A stretch of 19,609 nucleotides of DNA from Lachnospiraceae bacterium (GTDB taxonomy: Bacteria > Bacillota > Clostridia > Lachnospirales > Lachnospiraceae). The stretch is taken from the NCBI GenBank assembly GCA_021202715.1, contig JAJQCL010000034.1:24100-43708 (forward strand), in the 5' to 3' direction. Positions 15,783 to 19,609 of the stretch are shown one piece after another (position 1 is the first letter of the stretch; each line of letters starts with the position of its first letter). The position numbers and the translations under genes were made by a program. The notes beneath the pieces are model-generated. The model saw only the letters and a list, made by a program, of their open reading frames with translations. It searched no databases and was not told the origin of the DNA.

Positions 15783-15807
15783 GCAATCCGTCGTATCATC
15801 AACTTTT
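15783..15807 (+). repeat. Partial copy of the 1196-1286 element
   Basis: Bases 15783-15799 match 1260-1276 at 16 of 17 positions (GCAATCCGTCGTATCAT against GCAATCCGTTGTATCAT), and the similarity continues weakly through CTTTT. It lies in the 42-bp gap between two convergent genes. Locally, ACGGA-GCAA-TCCGT (15778-15791) can form a 5-bp hairpin. Confidence 0.55.
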
Positions 15808-16232
15808 CAGAGATACTCCCGCATCTCCCGGATGTGCGTCTCCTCCAGGGAGCGCAGGCGCTCTGCCAGCTGCCGCTCCGCGTCCGGGGCCTGTTTCTGG
15901 TGAAGCGAACGGGTCACATCGGTCAGCCCCCGGGAGGAATCCAGAATGCGCAGCTCGGCCAGACGGGAGACCGAGCGGTCGGTCAGCGTGCGGAGATTGG
16001 TGGCCGCCTGTGTGCTGAGGCGGGAAATCTCCGGATTCTGCGGCGCCCCGCCGCCCTTCCAGCTGAGGAGCTTCTGCGCCTCCTCGTGGATCTCGCAGTA
16101 TTCTTCCCATTGTTTCTTCAAAATGCCCGTAAAACGGGTATCCTCGCAGCGGGCGGCCAGCATGGGAATGTGCTGGATCCTGCGAGCGGAATTCAGGCAG
16201 ATGTCTTCTAACATGGAGAGCTGACGGCTCAT
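15807..16232 (-). CDS. Small helical protein of unknown function (141 aa)
   Basis: Not recognised. The ATG at 16232 has GGGAGGT 5 nt upstream and is preferred over a start at 16316, which has no ribosome site and would lie in the hairpin region. The protein is almost wholly alpha-helical by composition, with charged heptad-like stretches: residues ~1-60 (two helices with ICLNSARRIQH and KKQWEEYCEIHEEAQKLL), a Gly/Pro break at about 61-67 (WKGGGAPQNP), and a second half ending EETHIREMREYL. One ExxH motif (EETH) and an ExH in the first half hint at a ferritin-like four-helix bundle, but the normal paired ligands are not all present. There is no signal peptide or membrane helix, so it is likely cytoplasmic. 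It lies 134 bp downstream of the LtaS-like gene. Confidence 0.7.
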   Translation of the reverse strand: MSRQLSMLEDICLNSARRIQHIPMLAARCEDTRFTGILKKQWEEYCEIHEEAQKLLSWKGGGAPQNPEISRLSTQAATNLRTLTDRSVSRLAELRILDSSRGLTDVTRSLHQKQAPDAERQLAERLRSLEETHIREMREYL

Positions 16233-16294
16233 GGCGGACCTCCCAATCTTCCAATCTTTTTCAAAGACAAGTATTTCCTGAAACAGGCGAAATA

Positions 16295-16315
16295 TGCATT
16301 CCGAATACGAATGCA
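16295..16315. repeat. Hairpin sharing 13 bp with the 1196-1286 element
   Basis: TGCATTC (16295-16301) and GAATGCA (16309-16315) form a 7-bp stem around a 7-nt loop. GAATACGAATGCA (16303-16315) is the exact reverse complement of 1232-1244 in the central hairpin of the larger element. It lies in the 134-bp gap between the LtaS-like gene and the small helical gene. No T-run follows, so it is a weak terminator at best. Confidence 0.45.
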
Positions 16316-16366
16316 CGGAACTCGCTTTTGAGCCGGGCGCATGACTGCCTACACATGCAGATGGTT

Positions 16367-18523
16367 TCAGTCCTCTGCCCCTCCGCTCTCATCAAAGAGA
16401 TACCCATAATAATCCAGTTCGATAATCTTGGCGGAGTAGTAAAATTTATTCTTCACGACGGCGATGCACTCCGCCAGGTATTCCTCGGAGACCTCTCCGT
16501 CATCCAGCTGGATGATCTTTGAATTGGTATTGTCGTACATGATCCGGTCCGTGATGAAGCTGCGGTCCTGAAAGCAGACAATCGGAGAGGTACCGGAGAA
16601 AATATCCGTGCCGATGTAGAGCCGGGAGTCATATTCCAGGCCGAACAGGTTGGAGAGCGTGGGGGCGATATCCAGGCTGGAGCAATACGTATCCACGGAG
16701 ACGGACTCCGTCATGGAAGCGCTCCACAGCAGGAAGGTATTTTCATAGAGGCCGAAGGTCTCGTCGAATTCCTCCCCCCGCAGCTCGGCATACTGCTCCG
16801 TCGTCAGACCGTAGGGATAGTGGTCGCCGCTGAGCGCGATCACCGTATTTTCCAGTTCACCGGCTTCTTCCAGAGAATTCAACAGCTCTGTCAGAGCGTC
16901 CTCCAGCTCCAGCTGGCAGGCGATGTAAGCCAGCACTTCCTCACTGTATTCCAGATCTGCGACTCGATCCTGGTTCTTCGCAGAGATCGCATTGGACTCC
17001 CAGCTGTATTCCAGATGGCCGCTGACGGTCATGTAGTAGACATGAAACGGCGTATCATCGTCGTCATTCAGATAATAGGAGACGGATTGCTGCATCATTT
17101 CCACATCGGATTCCGGCCAGGTGTCGGTCAGATCAAGACCATATTCCTTTGCGTAGAACTCATAACCCATGTTGGGATAGGACAGGTTGCGGTTGTAGTA
17201 TGTATATGAATGGTTGTGAAACGCCAGAGTCAGGTAGCCCAGCTTGCTGAACTGGTTGCCGAAGGCGAAGGGCATGTAATTGTCCGCTACTTCCGTATAG
17301 CTCCAGACGCCGGCCTTGGGGATCAGACCCGTGGTGGCGACGAACTCTCCGTCGCTGGTGCTGACGCCCCAGATGGGGGTGTAGAAATTTTCAAACTGGA
17401 AGCCCTCTGAATAGAGCTGATACAGCGTCGGCGTCAGCTCCGGGTCGATCACATATTTGGAAAATGCTTCGGCCGTGATGAGGATCAGGTTCTTGCCCTC
17501 GAACAGGCCTGTGTATTCATTCTTCGCCGTGGGAGTCTGAGAGGAGAAATACGAATTCATGTCGGCATATTCGGTGTCGATGAGGTCCTCGTCTTCCTTG
17601 ACGATCTCCCTGGTGAAATCGATGTCCATGACATTGTACAGATCGGAGGAATATTCCGTGGTGTCGACTGTGACATTATCATGACCGCTCTGCTCGGAGG
17701 AACTGTCAGATTCGATCGCCGCCGGTTCTACCGCGCCTTCCTGATCCGGCGCTTCCGCGGTTTCCGCAGCGGAGGATTCAGAAACGGAAACCTCGCTCTC
17801 CTCGGAACCTGTGCTCTCCGTCGTCCTGTCAGTATCGCTGGCAGTCTCTACCTCGATCTCATCCATGTTCAGGACAACCGTTTCCTGGCGTGTGGCCTGG
17901 AGATGGAGGATGTTGTATTTTATGTCCAGAATGGCCGTCGTGAGCATGCCAAAGGTCCGCACCGATTCCGTGGGGACGAAGTCGTAGAGAAGCATGTAGC
18001 TGGCGCTGGTGGCTCCGTTGTAGTCGAGGATTCCGCCGCCCAGCGTGAGACACAGCCAGATGGTGAAGAGCAGAAGGGAACGCCAGGCACGTCGTTCTTC
18101 GTAGGGCTCAGTGAGAAAGACCCGGCGGTAGACGATGAGCCAGAGCAGGGCGAGCAGGATCATCGGCAGCAGGGCCGGGGCCGTGCTGAGGACCGTGTCG
18201 ATCACGACCTGGAAGAAATCCCCCATGGCGTCCCCGGCGCCGGAGAGAGATTTCAGGTAAAAGGGCGTCCCGAAGAGCGTGTAGTAACAGACCTGAACAC
18301 AATAGATCATGGTGTAGAGAATCGCCCAGAGGGTCTGCATAAGCCAGGCACGCCGCCGGTTTCTGGTCAGCTGTCCGAACCAGTACAGGAAGAAACCGGC
18401 CAGAAGCGAGAAGGTGACTTTATGAATACTGATCCCCTGGTTCAGAAACAGGCTGAAAATCCCTTCGTTCAGCGGAACATAGAGCAGGGGAAACAAAATA
18501 AGAAAACATTTTTTTCGGGTCAT
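16367..18523 (-). CDS. LtaS-like membrane sulfatase-fold transferase (718 aa)
   Basis: Five membrane helices (roughly 6-27, 34-51, 60-80, 110-133, 147-165) precede an acidic Ser/Glu/Asp/Thr-rich linker (~219-290) and an extracellular sulfatase-fold domain (~345-690). The LtaS-type catalytic residues are visible: metal ligand Glu352 in LILITAEAFS, the catalytic Thr389 in STSDGEF, His503 in TVSGHLEY, and Asp567-His568 in LSGDHYPYG. Known relatives transfer phosphoglycerol from phosphatidylglycerol to a growing lipoteichoic acid or a related glycan. The linker is long compared with LtaS itself. The ATG at 18523 has AGAGG 6 nt upstream; earlier in-frame ATGs lack a ribosome site. It has its own strong promoter, so it is not simply part of a LysR operon. 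The acceptor polymer cannot be told from sequence. Confidence 0.9.
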   Translation of the reverse strand: MTRKKCFLILFPLLYVPLNEGIFSLFLNQGISIHKVTFSLLAGFFLYWFGQLTRNRRRAWLMQTLWAILYTMIYCVQVCYYTLFGTPFYLKSLSGAGDAMGDFFQVVIDTVLSTAPALLPMILLALLWLIVYRRVFLTEPYEERRAWRSLLLFTIWLCLTLGGGILDYNGATSASYMLLYDFVPTESVRTFGMLTTAILDIKYNILHLQATRQETVVLNMDEIEVETASDTDRTTESTGSEESEVSVSESSAAETAEAPDQEGAVEPAAIESDSSSEQSGHDNVTVDTTEYSSDLYNVMDIDFTREIVKEDEDLIDTEYADMNSYFSSQTPTAKNEYTGLFEGKNLILITAEAFSKYVIDPELTPTLYQLYSEGFQFENFYTPIWGVSTSDGEFVATTGLIPKAGVWSYTEVADNYMPFAFGNQFSKLGYLTLAFHNHSYTYYNRNLSYPNMGYEFYAKEYGLDLTDTWPESDVEMMQQSVSYYLNDDDDTPFHVYYMTVSGHLEYSWESNAISAKNQDRVADLEYSEEVLAYIACQLELEDALTELLNSLEEAGELENTVIALSGDHYPYGLTTEQYAELRGEEFDETFGLYENTFLLWSASMTESVSVDTYCSSLDIAPTLSNLFGLEYDSRLYIGTDIFSGTSPIVCFQDRSFITDRIMYDNTNSKIIQLDDGEVSEEYLAECIAVVKNKFYYSAKIIELDYYGYLFDESGGAED

Positions 18524-18596
18524 AGGATACCTCTTATATATCATCATAATGATAACGACAGGCAAGGATGCAGATCTCTTTATTTTCTGTAGTTGC

Positions 18597-18625
18597 ATTA
18601 TAGGATATGAGTATAGGGGCGTCAA
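18597..18625 (-). promoter_or_regulatory. Strong promoter of the LtaS-like gene, overlapping the LysR stop
   Basis: On the minus strand TTGACG (18625-18620) and TATAAT (18602-18597) are 17 bp apart, nearly consensus. The TGA inside the -35 box is the stop codon of the LysR gene (18624-18622). Transcription would start near 18590, giving a leader of about 67 nt. Confidence 0.75.
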
Positions 18626-19527
18626 GAAGCGTTTGAGTCCATGTTATCCATATGTTTTACGGCATATCGCAGGAATTGCTGCTCTGCAATGTTCCTGTTT
18701 GGCACTTTATTATACATCAGGCAGAAAGATAAGGATATCTGAGGATAGATTTCCACGATTCGGACATGTTCATTGGCCACAGAGAGCGCTGTGCGTTTAT
18801 TGGTTAATGCGTAGCCGAGATGATTGGAGACGAGATCGATCTGGGTGGATGGACGAAATCCTATAATATTTGTCAGAGCCACTTTAAACTGCGGCAGCTT
18901 ATCCTGAATGTGGGCGTTGATGACGGGATCTTTGGCAAACAAGAGTTTGTTTAATATGAATTCCTGTGCCTGCAGTTCTTTCAGGCTGATGCGTTCTTCA
19001 AATTTTTCTTCGCTCGGTACAACCAGTACAACTTCATCTTCTAAAACAGGCAGAATCCCAATATTTTCAGGAATTTCCAGAGGTTTCCATATAAAAGCGT
19101 AATTGAAAATGCCTTTATAGAGCATATCGGTGATTTCGTTCGAAAGTCCCTCTGTCATACGGATCTTATAAGAAGGATGCTGTCTCTGAAACCTGGATAA
19201 ACAGGACAGCAGACCGAATTCAGAGAGTGTCGCCGTATATCCGAGATGCAGGGTGGCGGGATCTTTTTCCAGCACAATGTTGATCGCGTCGGTGTACTCT
19301 TTTTGAATCTGTGCAATCTCCTGGGCATAGGGTAAAAACACGGCGCCGAATTCTGAAAGGGCGATGGTCCTGGTTGAACGGATAAAAAGAGGCACCTGCA
19401 GATATTGTTCCATGGATTGAATATGGCGGGTGAGCGACGACTGGGAAATAAACAGCTCGTTGGCCGCCTCTGTATAAGATTTCAGCTTCGCCAGAACAAC
19501 AAATTCGCGGATGTAATCAATATTCAT
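18622..19527 (-). CDS. LysR-type transcriptional regulator (301 aa)
   Basis: Normal length for the family. The N-terminal winged helix-turn-helix (about 1-60) carries the standard pattern: FVVLAKLKSYTEAANELFISQSSLTRHIQSME, then LFIRSTRTIALSEFG (quoted in parts: recognition segment ISQSSLTRHIQSME at ~27-40). A linker helix with LPYAQEIAQIQKEY leads to a two-lobed effector-binding domain (~90-295). The ligand cannot be told. The ATG has AGGGG 8 nt upstream. GC in sampled lines is about 33-47%, well below the ~60% of the hydrogenase genes, which suggests a different history. The target is probably a divergent gene to the right of the window, as usual for the family. A dyad at its own start site suggests autorepression. 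Confidence 0.93.
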   Translation of the reverse strand: MNIDYIREFVVLAKLKSYTEAANELFISQSSLTRHIQSMEQYLQVPLFIRSTRTIALSEFGAVFLPYAQEIAQIQKEYTDAINIVLEKDPATLHLGYTATLSEFGLLSCLSRFQRQHPSYKIRMTEGLSNEITDMLYKGIFNYAFIWKPLEIPENIGILPVLEDEVVLVVPSEEKFEERISLKELQAQEFILNKLLFAKDPVINAHIQDKLPQFKVALTNIIGFRPSTQIDLVSNHLGYALTNKRTALSVANEHVRIVEIYPQISLSFCLMYNKVPNRNIAEQQFLRYAVKHMDNMDSNAS

Positions 19528-19549
19528 AGGAATTTCCCCTCGACTTTAT

Positions 19550-19568
19550 TTATGCATCTATTGCATAA
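19550..19568. promoter_or_regulatory. LysR-type T-N11-A dyad at the start of transcription
   Basis: TTATGCA (19550-19556) and TGCATAA (19562-19568) are perfect 7-bp arms around 5 bp. The core TGCA-N5-TGCA (19553-19565) fits the T-N11-A rule for LysR-type sites. It begins at the -10 box of the LysR promoter and covers the predicted start of transcription, a place suited to autorepression. Confidence 0.6.
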
Positions 19569-19596
19569 GTGTATCGCTTTTCGGTTTGCTCGTCAA
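19568..19596 (-). promoter_or_regulatory. Promoter of the LysR-type gene
   Basis: On the minus strand TTGACG (19596-19591) and TACACT (19573-19568) are 17 bp apart. The start of transcription would be near 19561, inside the dyad, giving a leader of about 33 nt to the ATG at 19527. Confidence 0.55.
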
Positions 19597-19609
19597 GCAT
19601 GTTTCGGAT

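Noticed and set aside
15778..15791. ACGGA-GCAA-TCCGT hairpin as a terminator between convergent genes
   Set aside because: Only 5 bp of stem and no T-run on either strand; more likely part of the repeat fragment.

Overview
The window comes from a GC-rich, anaerobic Gram-positive bacterium, most likely a gut-type clostridium of the Lachnospiraceae or a close relative. The evidence is two [FeFe] hydrogenases, a VanW-domain protein, secreted proteins carrying the clostridial type of fibronectin-III repeat, a lipoteichoic-acid-synthase-like enzyme, strong GGAGG ribosome sites and sigma-A promoters. No plasmid, phage, transposase, CRISPR, tRNA or rRNA feature was seen.

Layout. (1) 1-1194 (+): the 3' part of a VanW-domain gene whose charged tail is encoded by a 42-bp tandem repeat. 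It is followed by a long structured inverted repeat (1196-1286) and a bidirectional terminator (1315-1354). (2) 7059-1373 (-): a hydrogen-metabolism unit of four genes: a NuoF-iron-sulfur/GltD-like flavoprotein fusion, an overlapping CpI-type [FeFe] hydrogenase, a group B-like [FeFe] hydrogenase, and a small zinc-ribbon membrane protein. (3) 7060-7401: a divergent control region with a good promoter on each strand and a 10-bp direct repeat next to the plus-strand -35 box. (4) 7402-15211 (+): a cell-surface block. A secreted cysteine-peptidase-like protein and a secreted L,D-transpeptidase, each with one Ig-like and five Fn3 domains, bracket a polyprenyl-phosphate sugar-1-phosphate transferase and a family 2 glycosyltransferase. 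A strong terminator closes it. (5) 15333-15764 (+): an Rrf2-family regulator with three conserved cysteines and a dyad over its -10 box. (6) 16232-15807 (-): a small helical protein of unknown function. (7) 18523-16367 (-): an LtaS-like membrane sulfatase-fold enzyme. (8) 19527-18622 (-): a LysR-type regulator, clearly more AT-rich than the rest, with a dyad at its own start site.

How the genes may work together. The hydrogenase unit looks like a soluble H2/NAD(P)H/ferredoxin electron exchanger in which the usual HydB/HydC subunits are replaced by a GltD-type flavoprotein. The Rrf2 regulator could sense iron-sulfur status but is not linked to the unit in sequence. The 7402-15211 block plus the LtaS-like enzyme and the VanW protein form an envelope neighbourhood concerned with peptidoglycan cross-linking or cleavage and surface-polymer assembly.

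The least explained items are the 1196-1286 structured repeat with related fragments at 15783 and 16295, the GltD-type hydrogenase partner, the group B hydrogenase with a zinc-ribbon membrane partner, and the direct repeat at 7232-7264. Domain calls rest on reading motifs by eye; no database search was possible.
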